From a virus: a stretch of DNA of 26,283 bases. The notes below the pieces were generated by a model. The model saw only the letters and a list, made by a program, of their open reading frames with translations. It did not search any database and was not told the DNA's origin. Below are positions 14,659 through 24,314 of the stretch, one piece after another. The stretch is taken from positions 1-26,283 of IMG/VR virus record IMGVR_UViG_3300044802_000002, one strand, 5' to 3'. Each line of letters begins with the position of its first letter. The stretch's first letter is position 1. A program made the position numbers and the translations under genes.

Positions 14659-15146
14659 GCTTTGCTATTACCGCCGTTGTAATCACAGTCATATCGACTG
14701 CCGTTTCAATGACGGCACAATATCAACAAGCACAGACTCAACAGAAATGGTCTGATTATAATGCCAAAGTCCAACAGCAACAAGCAAATGAAGTTCTTAG
14801 ACAGTCAGAACAAGAAGCATCAAGAAAGCGGGCCGAAGGGGAACGTTTAATAGCTCGTCAGCATGTCCTTTATGCCAAGGCAGGGCTAGACCTTAGTGGG
14901 ACTCCTGAAGAGTTAATGATAGGAACTGCGGAAGAGGTAGAGCAAGATGCTCAATTAATAATCCACAAAGGCGAGATGGGGTACGATCAAGGCATGGAAT
15001 CTTCCATATTATCAAAAGGTCAAGGCGAAATGGAAGCTAACGCTGGGATGGCAAAAGCAGGAGAGACTCTCCTTTCTGGTCTAGGTAAGGCTTATGGACA
15101 ATACAGTTCTAATTACCAACCGGGGTCGGGCGGTGGCGGGCGGTAG
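14655..15146 (+). CDS. Internal virion protein, T7 gp14-like
   Basis: A 163-residue protein. It starts with a hydrophobic helix (FAITAVVITVISTAVSMTA), followed by a long Gln/Ala/Glu-rich helix (residues 22-75) and the segment ARQHVLYAKAGLDLSGTPEE, a pattern common in gp14-like core proteins that are ejected into the outer membrane during infection. The order gp13-like, gp14-like, gp15-like, gp16-like is as in T7. The frame ends with SGGGGR and a TAG. A +1 slip in the Gly codons would add a Gly/Pro-rich tail ending at TAA 15196-15198, directly against the next start. Confidence 0.72.
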   Translation: MSFAITAVVITVISTAVSMTAQYQQAQTQQKWSDYNAKVQQQQANEVLRQSEQEASRKRAEGERLIARQHVLYAKAGLDLSGTPEELMIGTAEEVEQDAQLIIHKGEMGYDQGMESSILSKGQGEMEANAGMAKAGETLLSGLGKAYGQYSSNYQPGSGGGGR

Positions 15147-15198
15147 CGGTAACATCCCAACTTATTCAGCCGGACCTTCCGGCCCAGCGGGAGGATAA

Positions 15199-16923
15199 TT
15201 GCCTATAATCCCTGAATACAGTTCCAACGTAACCCCTTCAGCCGAGACGCCTAATATCTTGGTTAATCCTGCAGCTATGTCTAAGGGCTGGGAAGGGCTT
15301 GAAGATTTGTCACAGGGACTTTCGAGGGCCAATGATGAAGTATCCAGTGGGATAGCCACCATTCAGGACCGACAGGCCAAAATAGCGGCCTATGATGCGG
15401 CTAATAAATACCAACAAGCCATAACTGCCAGGAGCATTAAGGCGAAAGAACTTGAAGGGAACGCAGTCAATGATTACAGTTCTATAACTGGGAAGGATGA
15501 GGATAAGACGACAGACCTCTTCACTGGGGAGAGCAACCAACTCCCAGGAGTCAGGGCGCAATTCCTTGAGAAGTTGGACCCAAAAGCCAGGGAGATATTC
15601 AACCACCTTGCGAACGGAACGGATGATAGTTATAGATCAACATTAGCATCACACCAGGCGACCGAAACCAGAGCTTATAATGCCGCTGTTGTAAAAGATA
15701 CTTTCGAAATTGCTAAACAGAGCATCGTAGAAAACCCAAACGACAAGAATATCGAAGAACAGATAAAGAAGGTAAGAGAAGTCATATCCCTCCACACCGG
15801 CAAGGCTGATAAAGAACTTGCAGATAAGATGGAAGCGGATCTCCGCTCAGCCGGCCGCGCTCGTAAAGTCAGCAACATGGTCACGACCGAGACTGTTGCT
15901 CTTCAAAGGGAGATGAAGATAAAATATCCTGATGACCCCGTTAGAGCTTTAGATGAGGCTTTGACAAAGGCCACTTCTCCGGAATGGCGTGAAGACGCGA
16001 TGAATAGGGGAATAGACGAGACGGCTCAACAAAGGATTGTCTCTCAACTGAACTCATCGCTTATTCAGCAGAATCATTTATACAAGAACAATGTTGATAA
16101 GAAACTTTCGGACTTTCTAGTCCTGCTTGACAACAAAGGTGTTGACCAGAAAGGGAGACCACTATCTTCATGGAAGGATTCAATTGATTCATTTATCTAT
16201 GGCAAGGATTCCGGGCTTAATGGAGAAGACAAGAAGAAGTTCCTCCACATGGCGAATCAGGAAATAGACCGGCAAGTCAAAGAAATCAAATCTGAACAGG
16301 CTGAGATAAGAAGGGACAGACGGGAAGCGGAACATATCCAGGTAGAACGTCACCGCGCAGCGACAGACGACCGTCGAGAGAAAGCAGAACGCGAGAAAGC
16401 GGCGAAAGATAAAAAGAAAGATGAAGTCCTTCAGCGGATTATTTCAGGCGACATAAAAGATCCGATTGACATTGCCCGCACTCCTGGGATGGACGTTGAC
16501 ACTATGAAGTCCCTGGGCCCGGTATTGAAGGAAGTCAGTTCGTCAATTTATATCAAAGACGCATATAAAACAGTTGATGTTTTTGTAAAGACCCATGAAA
16601 GCGATCCGCTCAAGCAGAAACAACTTTTAAGCGAGATGCATGATAAGTTACACGCGAGCCTCGCAGGGAAATCAGATCCCGCAGAGATCAAGAAAATAGT
16701 CGACGACATGATGACGGAAAAGACTTCTGCCCGGTTTAAGGATATTCTTGAGGTGGTAGGCAACTTCTTTAACCCGAAACCAGAGGCAAAAGCGGAGCAG
16801 CCGAAAACACAACCGAAGCAATTCACTGAATCATCCCTACGTGCTGACCTTGCTTCACATGGGATAAAAGGCCAGGCGGCTGACGATTATATCAAAAAGG
16901 CAAAAGCGGCTGGAAAACTTTAA
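15199..16923 (+). CDS. Internal virion protein, T7 gp15-like position
   Basis: A 574-residue protein starting at TTG 15199, with GGGAGG five bases upstream and an in-frame TAA immediately before. It is almost entirely helical and charged. It has a Gln/Ala-rich region (residues 48-100), a segment around SSITGKDEDKTTDLFTGE, a highly charged coiled coil near residues 355-410 (RRDRREAEHIQVERHR) and a C-terminal Pro/Lys/Gln linker. Length, helical content and position between the gp14-like and giant genes fit the gp15 component of the ejected core. I did not recognise a specific domain. It overlaps the next gene as TAATG. Confidence 0.65.
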   Translation: MPIIPEYSSNVTPSAETPNILVNPAAMSKGWEGLEDLSQGLSRANDEVSSGIATIQDRQAKIAAYDAANKYQQAITARSIKAKELEGNAVNDYSSITGKDEDKTTDLFTGESNQLPGVRAQFLEKLDPKAREIFNHLANGTDDSYRSTLASHQATETRAYNAAVVKDTFEIAKQSIVENPNDKNIEEQIKKVREVISLHTGKADKELADKMEADLRSAGRARKVSNMVTTETVALQREMKIKYPDDPVRALDEALTKATSPEWREDAMNRGIDETAQQRIVSQLNSSLIQQNHLYKNNVDKKLSDFLVLLDNKGVDQKGRPLSSWKDSIDSFIYGKDSGLNGEDKKKFLHMANQEIDRQVKEIKSEQAEIRRDRREAEHIQVERHRAATDDRREKAEREKAAKDKKKDEVLQRIISGDIKDPIDIARTPGMDVDTMKSLGPVLKEVSSSIYIKDAYKTVDVFVKTHESDPLKQKQLLSEMHDKLHASLAGKSDPAEIKKIVDDMMTEKTSARFKDILEVVGNFFNPKPEAKAEQPKTQPKQFTESSLRADLASHGIKGQAADDYIKKAKAAGKL

Positions 16924-19900
16924 TGCCATACGACCCCTTAAATATCGGCACAACTGAAAACACTCCGCCGCCGGCTGTTGTCGCAGGATATGACCCGCTC
17001 GGAATTAACACTCCGGAACCTACCACTCCCCTCGCCTCACACGACTCCCCTACCCCTGACCTTTCATGGCGACAAGGCAAGCCGAAAGGCCCAATAGACA
17101 AACTAAAGGACTTCATAGGGCTTTCAGACAACAAGCCCCACGACTCAGCGAAAGCGGCCAATGCCTTGACCTACTCTGAAATGTTGGGGGTCTCTCCTTC
17201 GATCGCTTATGACAATCATGATGAGATTTCAAAGCGGATGAGAGAAGCGGCTCCGGGCGAAAAGATCGACACGCGGACAAGAGGGGGAGTTGGCAAGGCA
17301 GTAAAGGCTGGAGCGAAGTCTTCTCTTGTCGGGATGATGGCAAATCAGAAAGCTCCTGAACCTTTTGAGTCTCTAAATCAGTTCGAACGATGGGCGGAGA
17401 TGGGAACTCAAATGGCTCTTGACCTCCCTGCATTCCTCGCGGGGGATGTCGTTGGAGGTCCGGCTGGAGGGTTCGGGTTCACTGCGGGGATGAGGCAACT
17501 TCTCACTGAGACATATCAGAAAGGAAAGATCAAGACCCCTCAGGAGTTTTTCGACCGCACGATTAACGCTGTCAAACAGACAGTAGGGGGCGAGATTGTA
17601 GGTGCGGCGTTTGGCGTGGCTGGTAAAGTTCCAGGGCCGGGATATGTTAAGGCTGCTTCCGAACTTGCGGCCATGACCACCATGAGCAAGGTTATTCAAG
17701 GGGAACTTCCTACCGCTCAAGACTTCATCGACAATGCGGTTGTGTTTGCAGTCATATCCGGGGGGGTGAAAGGTAAAGACTACATTCTCCCCAAACTCCA
17801 CAAGATGTATTCAAAATACGGACTTCACCCTGACGAAGTGGCGGAAGAGATTAAATCTCGGATACCTGGAGGGAAAGAGAACCCTTCACCCGAAGAAGTG
17901 AAAGCGGCATTGCGCGACATTGAAACCGACTTACAAGAAAAGACCGCGCTGAAACCGGCAATTAAGAAAGCTGATGGGGAAGTTATAAAGGGGAAGCTCG
18001 GCCAGACACACGAAGATATTCTCCGTAACGAGCCGGGGATTGTTTTTGATGAAGCGGCAGACGAGAAAGTCTTCACCAAGGGAGAAGATGACAAGACACT
18101 TACCCGCGAAGAAGCCAAAGAGGATTTAAAGACTTCTGACCCGGAAACTTATCAGAACTGGATTGCGTTAAACGGTAAGGGTGAAGATGGAGAACTGCAT
18201 AGCCAAGACTACATGGCCGCTTCAGAGATTACCCCTGTACCGTCAGAAACCGCAAAAGCCATTTCCATGACTCCTGAAGAATATGCACTTGATGTTTTTG
18301 GCAGGCCACTGGCACAGATAAAAGAAATTGTCGGTCCTGAAGCTGGCGATCAGGTCATGGAAGCTCACCGGCTTGCAGTTGAATCGGCACATGCTGCAGG
18401 GCAAGATGTCCCCGCCAAGGTACTCGAAGCCTATGGATTAAAAAAGGGGGGTGAAGTCGCTGATACGAAACCGGGAGAAGGAAGCGCGCAAGAAACCCAA
18501 GAAGGTACTCTCTACGAAAAAACCCTAGCAGGCGACCAGGGCAAGCTTTTTGCCACCCCTCCCACATTCGGCAAACATCCAAAAACAGGTGAGCCTTTAA
18601 CCACGGCTGACTTTATCGACAACTTCACTCCCGATCCGCAACAAGACCTATTCGGAAAGCCCGAACGGTTCTCAGTGTTCCAAAAATCCGAAGCGCCGAA
18701 GTCTCGAACTATTGGCGATGTAATAAAGGATATGAGGGATGCCATAGGCGAAAGGGGGGCCATTGGAGATCAGGAAGCGACCGATAAACAGAAAGCCGCA
18801 AGGGAAAGACTTCGTAAAGATGTTGAGGCACTTAAAGCGAACGCTACTAAGGCCGGTAAAGAACTTGGTGAATATCTTAAAGACCTTGGATACGATGACC
18901 CGACTATAGAACGAATAATGGCGTTTGCCGGGGCTACAGGAGGTCCACAAGCCCCTGAAGATAAAGAGGCGGAACCTATCTTTAACGAAACGGCAGGGCC
19001 GGCAGTAAGCCCTGTAACCGAAGCCAACGCGCCTGACCATATCGGTAGGGCATGGAACAAGATCAAAAACTTATGGATAGGAGAAAAAGATGTCGCGAAG
19101 AGTCAATCAGAAATTGAAGCGAGACTTCTAAAAAGAGACTTGATTGACGCGATGGGAGATAATCCCTTCACATTTTTAAAGACCATTGCCCCAGGTTATG
19201 CAGATGCTAGGGCTTACATAAAAGACCTGAACAAAGCAATCCAGATTTACATCGACACGAAGCGCGACTCTTCCGCGATAGAAAGGACTGAAGGTGCATT
19301 GACTGAAGAGCAGAAGAGAATCCTTGACCTTTCTCAAAACCTTCCTAAAGAAATAATGCCGGTTGTAGAGAGGATTCAAAAGGCTTATGCCGATATTGCC
19401 AAGACTCAATATGACTCAGGGATGGTAAAGAACTTCATCGAGAACTTTGTCAACCGTGTTTGGAACCTTGATGATAAGGGTAGACCGTCTGATGATACTC
19501 GCGCGAAGTTTGGGTTAAAGACCCGTCACGCCAAAGAGAGGCAGTTCGAAACTATCCTTGACGGGTGGGCGGCAGGGTATGATTTGAAGGTAGAGGGGGC
19601 GATAGATGCTCTCAAAGTTATGCGCGAAGAGATTTCCAAGGTAGTTGCCAACAAGGAACTTATTGAAGCGGCAACCAGGGCCAGAGACATAGAAGGCCGT
19701 CCGATAATGGCAACGCCTCAGACCTTGGCTGCGGCACTCAGGAAGGCAAAGGAAGCGGTCAGAATCAGGAAAGAACGCGAAGAGTCCGGAGAGATAGCAC
19801 ATGATGCAAAAGCGGCGGCAAAGGAAGCAAAACTTGTTGCCGATCTTGAAAAGGGATACAGGAAAGTTCCGGTAAGCGGATTCAAACATTGGGAATGGGC

Positions 19901-22502
19901 GGGGAAGATCGAAGCGGCCACGACCGAAAGAATAACCCAAACTCGTAATGTCTTGAGTGAAACAATAAGCGTGTTAACGAGTAAAGGCAAAACCCCGTCT
20001 TCAAAAGTTGAAGCCAAAGTTAGAGAAGCCTTGACCGCTAGGGGATGGTCTGAAGGTGAAGCAAACCAGATGATCGAGCGGGTAAAGAACGCTGAACCTG
20101 GCGAGAAACAAAACACAATAATAGAAAGGACGATTGAGAAGACAATCACGCGAGAGATTGCCACGGAAGTTAATGTCAAGCAGTACGGGAAAGATTTCTT
20201 TATTAAGGACGCGAACATATACGAAAACCGGGATTTGTACGCTAGGGAAGACATAGCAAAGAACCTTGACCATATGCTGAGTAAGGTTCATCCTCCCGAC
20301 TGGGCCGACAAGATAGCAAAGTACAATGCCATATCAAAGGGGTGGGTGCTTGCGTCTGGTTTTTTTCACAACATCGCGGGTATGTATAATTACTACCTTG
20401 GAACCGGCAAAGTCTGGAAAGACATGAGTATCCGCAAGGCTTACAAAGAAGGGATGAAGCAATTAGAAGAACGCAATCCCGTTTTGATGGAAGGTATAAA
20501 GAATGGGCTTACTATAGGGGCGCGGCAGGATTGGCAAGAGCATTACTTGCAGGAAAAGACATGGTTTGGCAAGCAGGTAGACAAACTCGGATTTATCGGA
20601 GAGGTAAAGGACAAGCTCGTTGAATTGCGCGAACTACAATCAAGTTTCCTTTTTGAAGAGTTCTTCTCCGGGCTGAAGGCGATGCAGTATCTTGATGAGT
20701 ACAAAGGGATACTTGAACGGCACGAAGGCATTGACCCGGACAAGGCAGCACACCAAGCAGCAGCAGTAACCAACGCGAATTATGGGGGGCTGAAGTTAGA
20801 GCAACTTGGTAAGTGGAACCCCACACATGAATTCAGGATGGGAAGAGACCCGCGCAGCCAGTTTGTATTTCATTTACTTGCACTAGCTCCAGACTGGTGC
20901 ATTTTGCCTGATACTCGCGCTATGACAAAAAACGGATGGAAATATTACCATGAATTGACCGTTGGGCTGGATGAGATATTAGCCTTCAACCCCGTCACCA
21001 ATAAATATCAATGGTCTGTTCTTAACGATATGTACGTCAACAAAGAATATAAAGGCAAAATGGTTTTTGTTAAAAACCACAACAGGCTTATTGGTACAAC
21101 ACCTCACCACAAAAACTTTGTGTGGAATATATCTAAGAAGAAGTTTGAAGTAGTCTTATCAGAAAACCTTAACTCGGCGCACAGGATACCCCGGAGCGCA
21201 GGTTTTGATTTTCCTAGTGAAGAAGAATATACAGATTATTTTGTCAAGATTGTTGGATGGTTTGTGACTGATGGATACATTAAGTCATGTTTCCAAACTC
21301 GGTCAACAGGTGAATATGCTGTATATCGTTATGGCAAAATCACTCAGTCAAAGCCAAACACAGTAGAGATTTTGAAGAATATGGGGATGCTGTACCATGT
21401 TGAAAAAACAAATTGCGATCATGACAAATTCAAAGCCAATTATCCGAAACATATCTTTACCATTCCCAAAGCCATATTTGAACAGATTGAGAATGATCAC
21501 ATAACTAGAGGGGGATTGAACTGGGACTTCCTTAGCAAACTCACAAAAAGACAGCTTGAATTGCTTTACGATACCATGATGTTAGGCGATGGGACAGGGC
21601 AAAACAGATTTTGTGGACAAGAGAAGGCCGTCTTTTACATGACAATGATTCAAACGATGTTAGGCAAACCGAGCACGTTTTATCAGCAAGAAGATAATTG
21701 TTGGAGAACTAGAGTTTTACAAGACTCCAAAAAGTTTATTACTTGCAGTGGGACTATTTCCAAAGAAGATTATGAAGGCGCTATCTGGTGTCCCTCAGTT
21801 GATACAGGTTTTTGGCTTGCCGAACGTGAAGGGCTGATGTTTATAACGGGGAATACCGAAAGTAATATCCAACTTGTCGGCAATGCTTTGAAGGGCGTAG
21901 CAACTGGGAGTCCTCAAGAATTAGAAGTCTATCAACGTCTTGTTGCGAAGTGGGCTATCCGTGGGACCGGGGCGTTGGTAATTGGGAACTTCGTCCTTGC
22001 CGGCGGTGATCTGGACAAGATGATTGATAATTTCGAACGGTCATGGAAGGAAGGAAACCTGAATTGGATGAGATGGGATATCACCCCTATCTTCCGGATG
22101 TTCGGGGGAGACCAATCAAAACACAAATACATTTCAGCCTTTGGGCATATGGAAGACCCTGTTAAGTCCGTACTCCACACAGGCCAGTTTTTGAAAAACA
22201 AATCTTCCATTATAGGCAAAACACTACTTGACGGGATTACTGGCAGAGATTGGCAGGGCAAGGCGTTCACGGAGTTTGGAGACCTATGGCAAACAGGCAA
22301 GGCGGTAAAGTGGAGCGCCACAGCACACCCAATAGACTTCTCAACCTTTCCGGCTTATGCTATAACTGAAATCATCGGTACAGAACCGATACAGTTACAG
22401 AATTTACTTGGATGGACAATGGGCCAAGAAGATGCCTTTGATATGGTCCTGAAGTCCACAGGGCTGAGAGAAAATACAGCGAATCCGAAGAAAGTGAAAT
22501 AA
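16923..22502 (+). CDS. Giant internal virion (gp16-position) protein containing an intein
   Basis: An 1859-residue precursor, about 1540 residues after removal of the 319-residue intein (residues 1326-1644). The N-terminus is Pro-rich, followed by Gly/Ala-rich amphipathic segments at about residues 160-280, suitable for membrane interaction. Long charged helical regions fill the middle (300-1200). The C-terminal part, around NANYGGLKLEQLGKWNP, FVFHLLALAPDW/TESN and WAIRGTGALVIGNFVLAGGD, resembles the LPD38-type domain of large polyvalent phage proteins as I remember it. No lytic transglycosylase or protease motif was recognised. By position and size it corresponds to T7 gp16, which is ejected into the cell envelope to help DNA entry. 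The gene ends in TAATG with the next. Confidence 0.72.
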   Translation: MPYDPLNIGTTENTPPPAVVAGYDPLGINTPEPTTPLASHDSPTPDLSWRQGKPKGPIDKLKDFIGLSDNKPHDSAKAANALTYSEMLGVSPSIAYDNHDEISKRMREAAPGEKIDTRTRGGVGKAVKAGAKSSLVGMMANQKAPEPFESLNQFERWAEMGTQMALDLPAFLAGDVVGGPAGGFGFTAGMRQLLTETYQKGKIKTPQEFFDRTINAVKQTVGGEIVGAAFGVAGKVPGPGYVKAASELAAMTTMSKVIQGELPTAQDFIDNAVVFAVISGGVKGKDYILPKLHKMYSKYGLHPDEVAEEIKSRIPGGKENPSPEEVKAALRDIETDLQEKTALKPAIKKADGEVIKGKLGQTHEDILRNEPGIVFDEAADEKVFTKGEDDKTLTREEAKEDLKTSDPETYQNWIALNGKGEDGELHSQDYMAASEITPVPSETAKAISMTPEEYALDVFGRPLAQIKEIVGPEAGDQVMEAHRLAVESAHAAGQDVPAKVLEAYGLKKGGEVADTKPGEGSAQETQEGTLYEKTLAGDQGKLFATPPTFGKHPKTGEPLTTADFIDNFTPDPQQDLFGKPERFSVFQKSEAPKSRTIGDVIKDMRDAIGERGAIGDQEATDKQKAARERLRKDVEALKANATKAGKELGEYLKDLGYDDPTIERIMAFAGATGGPQAPEDKEAEPIFNETAGPAVSPVTEANAPDHIGRAWNKIKNLWIGEKDVAKSQSEIEARLLKRDLIDAMGDNPFTFLKTIAPGYADARAYIKDLNKAIQIYIDTKRDSSAIERTEGALTEEQKRILDLSQNLPKEIMPVVERIQKAYADIAKTQYDSGMVKNFIENFVNRVWNLDDKGRPSDDTRAKFGLKTRHAKERQFETILDGWAAGYDLKVEGAIDALKVMREEISKVVANKELIEAATRARDIEGRPIMATPQTLAAALRKAKEAVRIRKEREESGEIAHDAKAAAKEAKLVADLEKGYRKVPVSGFKHWEWAGKIEAATTERITQTRNVLSETISVLTSKGKTPSSKVEAKVREALTARGWSEGEANQMIERVKNAEPGEKQNTIIERTIEKTITREIATEVNVKQYGKDFFIKDANIYENRDLYAREDIAKNLDHMLSKVHPPDWADKIAKYNAISKGWVLASGFFHNIAGMYNYYLGTGKVWKDMSIRKAYKEGMKQLEERNPVLMEGIKNGLTIGARQDWQEHYLQEKTWFGKQVDKLGFIGEVKDKLVELRELQSSFLFEEFFSGLKAMQYLDEYKGILERHEGIDPDKAAHQAAAVTNANYGGLKLEQLGKWNPTHEFRMGRDPRSQFVFHLLALAPDWCILPDTRAMTKNGWKYYHELTVGLDEILAFNPVTNKYQWSVLNDMYVNKEYKGKMVFVKNHNRLIGTTPHHKNFVWNISKKKFEVVLSENLNSAHRIPRSAGFDFPSEEEYTDYFVKIVGWFVTDGYIKSCFQTRSTGEYAVYRYGKITQSKPNTVEILKNMGMLYHVEKTNCDHDKFKANYPKHIFTIPKAIFEQIENDHITRGGLNWDFLSKLTKRQLELLYDTMMLGDGTGQNRFCGQEKAVFYMTMIQTMLGKPSTFYQQEDNCWRTRVLQDSKKFITCSGTISKEDYEGAIWCPSVDTGFWLAEREGLMFITGNTESNIQLVGNALKGVATGSPQELEVYQRLVAKWAIRGTGALVIGNFVLAGGDLDKMIDNFERSWKEGNLNWMRWDITPIFRMFGGDQSKHKYISAFGHMEDPVKSVLHTGQFLKNKSSIIGKTLLDGITGRDWQGKAFTEFGDLWQTGKAVKWSATAHPIDFSTFPAYAITEIIGTEPIQLQNLLGWTMGQEDAFDMVLKSTGLRENTANPKKVK
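20898..21854 (+). mobile_element. Intein with LAGLIDADG homing endonuclease
   Basis: A 319-residue in-frame insertion. Block A: Cys1 in CILPDTRAMTKNGWKYYHEL. Block B: GTTPHH, the T-x-x-H motif with His70. Two LAGLIDADG-like helices with their acidic residues: IVGWFVTDGYI (nt about 21249-21281) and LLYDTMMLGDGTG (about 21561-21599), suggesting an intact endonuclease. Block F: WCPSVDTGFWLAEREG. Block G: ITGN ending in Asn319. The flanking residues are Trp before and Thr after, so Thr would be the second nucleophile. The penultimate residue is Gly instead of the usual His; TGN endings occur in other phage inteins as I recall. Joined exteins read LLALAPDW-TESNIQLVGN. Confidence 0.92.
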
Positions 22503-22924
22503 TGAACAAGTCACTCAGGACATACAGCAGAATCACCGGGACACCTCTAAACGCATGGGACATACATGATGGATGCTATGGAGATATGGAGGGCGTGAGT
22601 GGGGGCCTCAAGAACGTGAAAGGGTGCTTTACTTATGTCCATGGGTCATTTACTGATTTGCAGGGCGATGTTTCCGGACTCCAGGGGAAGGTGAGGATCA
22701 GCGGGCGAATACACATTACAGGCAAAGTGAACCGACTTCGTGGCGATGTTTCCGGGTTCGGTGATAAGCCGTTGTTCGGTGACGTGACCTACTTGGCTGG
22801 CGATGTTTCGGGTTTATGGGGAGACTGTACGGGAATCGCGGGGGATTTAACCCTTTGCGGGATCACCGCAGAAGACAGGGCCAAGGGCATTGATATTGGA
22901 ACACTGGTGAACGATGCGGCGTGA
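22502..22924 (+). CDS. Gly-Asp heptapeptide-repeat protein
   Basis: A 140-residue protein. From residue 41 on it consists of about nine seven-residue repeats beginning with Gly: GCFTYVH, GSFTDLQ, GDVSGLQ, GKVRISG, then GKVNRLR, GDVSGFG, GDVTYLA, GDVSGLW, GDCTGIA and GDLTLCG, with two short interruptions. Gly-Asp followed by alternating small and hydrophobic residues suggests a narrow beta-solenoid. The end is non-repetitive (GITAEDRAKGIDIGTLVN). Similar repeats are found in uncharacterised phage proteins near tail genes. A tail accessory or fibre-tip role is possible but not shown. It overlaps the ATP-grasp frame by 11 bases. Confidence 0.65.
   Translation: MNKSLRTYSRITGTPLNAWDIHDGCYGDMEGVSGGLKNVKGCFTYVHGSFTDLQGDVSGLQGKVRISGRIHITGKVNRLRGDVSGFGDKPLFGDVTYLAGDVSGLWGDCTGIAGDLTLCGITAEDRAKGIDIGTLVNDAA
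22664..22812 (+). repeat. Three DNA copies of GGCGATGTTTC(C)GG
   Basis: GGCGATGTTTCCGG occurs at 22664-22677 and 22742-22755, and GGCGATGTTTCGGG at 22799-22812, all encoding GDVSG in the repeat protein. The near identity at DNA level, including synonymous positions, suggests recent duplication or recombination within the gene. Confidence 0.7.
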
Positions 22925-24245
22925 TTATAGTAACGAGCATTGGGTTATTGTGGATAACGGGAACTTCACTCAACAGGCTTTGGAATTTAGCTAGTATGTG
23001 GGGAAGGTAAGTTATTTCACCCCTTGGGTTTGTGACTTCCCTATGTCGAATGATCGGATGTTTGGGGCGGGTCTTGAGAACTACTGGGACAAGGGCCAGG
23101 GGATAACAAGAGTGGATGACTTCTGGTATCTTCGCCACAAAGCCGATCGCTTCTATTTCCCTGACTGCTATCATGGGGATGCAGCGGATGTGCTTCGGGA
23201 AATGGGGAAGAAGGTCATAAGCTCATTTTATGGCGATGAACTTGAGATGTACCGCAAGGAAGCGAAAGACCACTTTGCCAGTTTGGGGCTTCCGATTTTG
23301 CCGGCAGAAATCGTCTATGGATTCCCAAACCTCCGGGCGTACCTGAAAGATCATCCTAACACATGGATTAAAACTGATGTTCAAAACCGCGGAGACTTCG
23401 AGACGACCTTTGCCGAGACTTACGAACTCAAGGAAGCATGGCTCGATAAGATGCAGTCTGAACTATATGCTCAGAAGAATACATACAAGTTTGTAGTTGA
23501 AAAGAACTTTGAAGGGGATGAAGAACATCCGATTGTCGAGGGGGGGACCGATACGTTTTGCGTGGATGGGGTTTATTGGCAGAGAGCCATGTCGGGCATT
23601 GAAATCAAAGGACTTGTCTATCTGGCAACATGGGGGCAATGGGATAAATTCCCGCACGAACTTACCGACTGGAATACAGCGATTGCGCCTGACCTAAAAG
23701 GGTACGGATACCGCAATTGGTTAAGCACCGAGTGCCGGATGCACGAGGAACTAGTCAACGGAAAGATTCAGATAGTTTCCAGACAGAATGATTGCGCTTG
23801 CCGTGTTGGTCATCCCCCTAACGAGATTCAGCTTGTCATGATAAAGAATCTTCCAGATGTGCTCGCCTATGCTTCTGAAGGGGAACTTGTGGAGGCAGAG
23901 ATTACCAAGAAATTCGGCGCTCAACTGAATCTTCATTCATCATGGGCGGCAGAAGGGACTCAGAAAGTTTGGTTTCCTCAAGACAAAAAGGATAATGTCC
24001 GGCTTCGGAAGCTGGCTTGCGATGACGAACAGTATTTTGTGATAAAGCGCGGATTCGGAAATACCGGTATCGGCTGTATTGCGGTTGAAGGTGACTCTTG
24101 GGATGACTGTACTGAACAAATAAAGAAGATTGCCGACCATGTAAAGGGTGACTGTATAGAGAAAGACCTTACACCCTTTGACGCAGCGCAGGACAGGATA
24201 GATGCGCTCAAGAAGATAGGCGTTGATCTACTTGCTATTCAATGA
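22914..24245 (+). pseudogene. ATP-grasp ligase-like protein, interrupted by in-frame TAG
   Basis: The full frame from ATG 22914 is 443 codons with TAG at 22992-22994 (codon 27). The upstream part, EHWVIVDNGNFTQQALEF, and the part after it, YVGKVSYFTPWVCDFPMSN, together form the Rossmann-like N-terminal unit expected of this phage ATP-grasp family (D-N-G-x-F, then G-K-V-x-Y-x-x-P-W), so the TAG interrupts one gene. Later motifs: WIKTDVQNRGDFET (about 151-164), VVEKNFEGDEE (194-204), MSGIEIKG, and NDCACRVGHPP (292-302). ATP-grasp enzymes join a carboxylate to an amine using ATP; the substrate here is unknown. A shorter product could start at GTG 22998, three bases after the TAG, with a poor ribosome binding site. 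Other genes here end in TAG, so global recoding is unlikely. Confidence 0.68.
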
Positions 24246-24314
24246 TAGAGTGTGACTATGGAATCAAAAATATGTAGGGTATGTCATAGCCTAAAACCTG
24301 TTATCGAAAAAATC

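Noticed and set aside
22921-23010. 29-codon hydrophobic ORF starting at GTG 22921 (overlapping the repeat-gene stop as GTGA)
   Set aside because: It lies in a different frame from the ATP-grasp N-terminal codons, which match the family pattern much better over the same bases; it is most likely a shadow.
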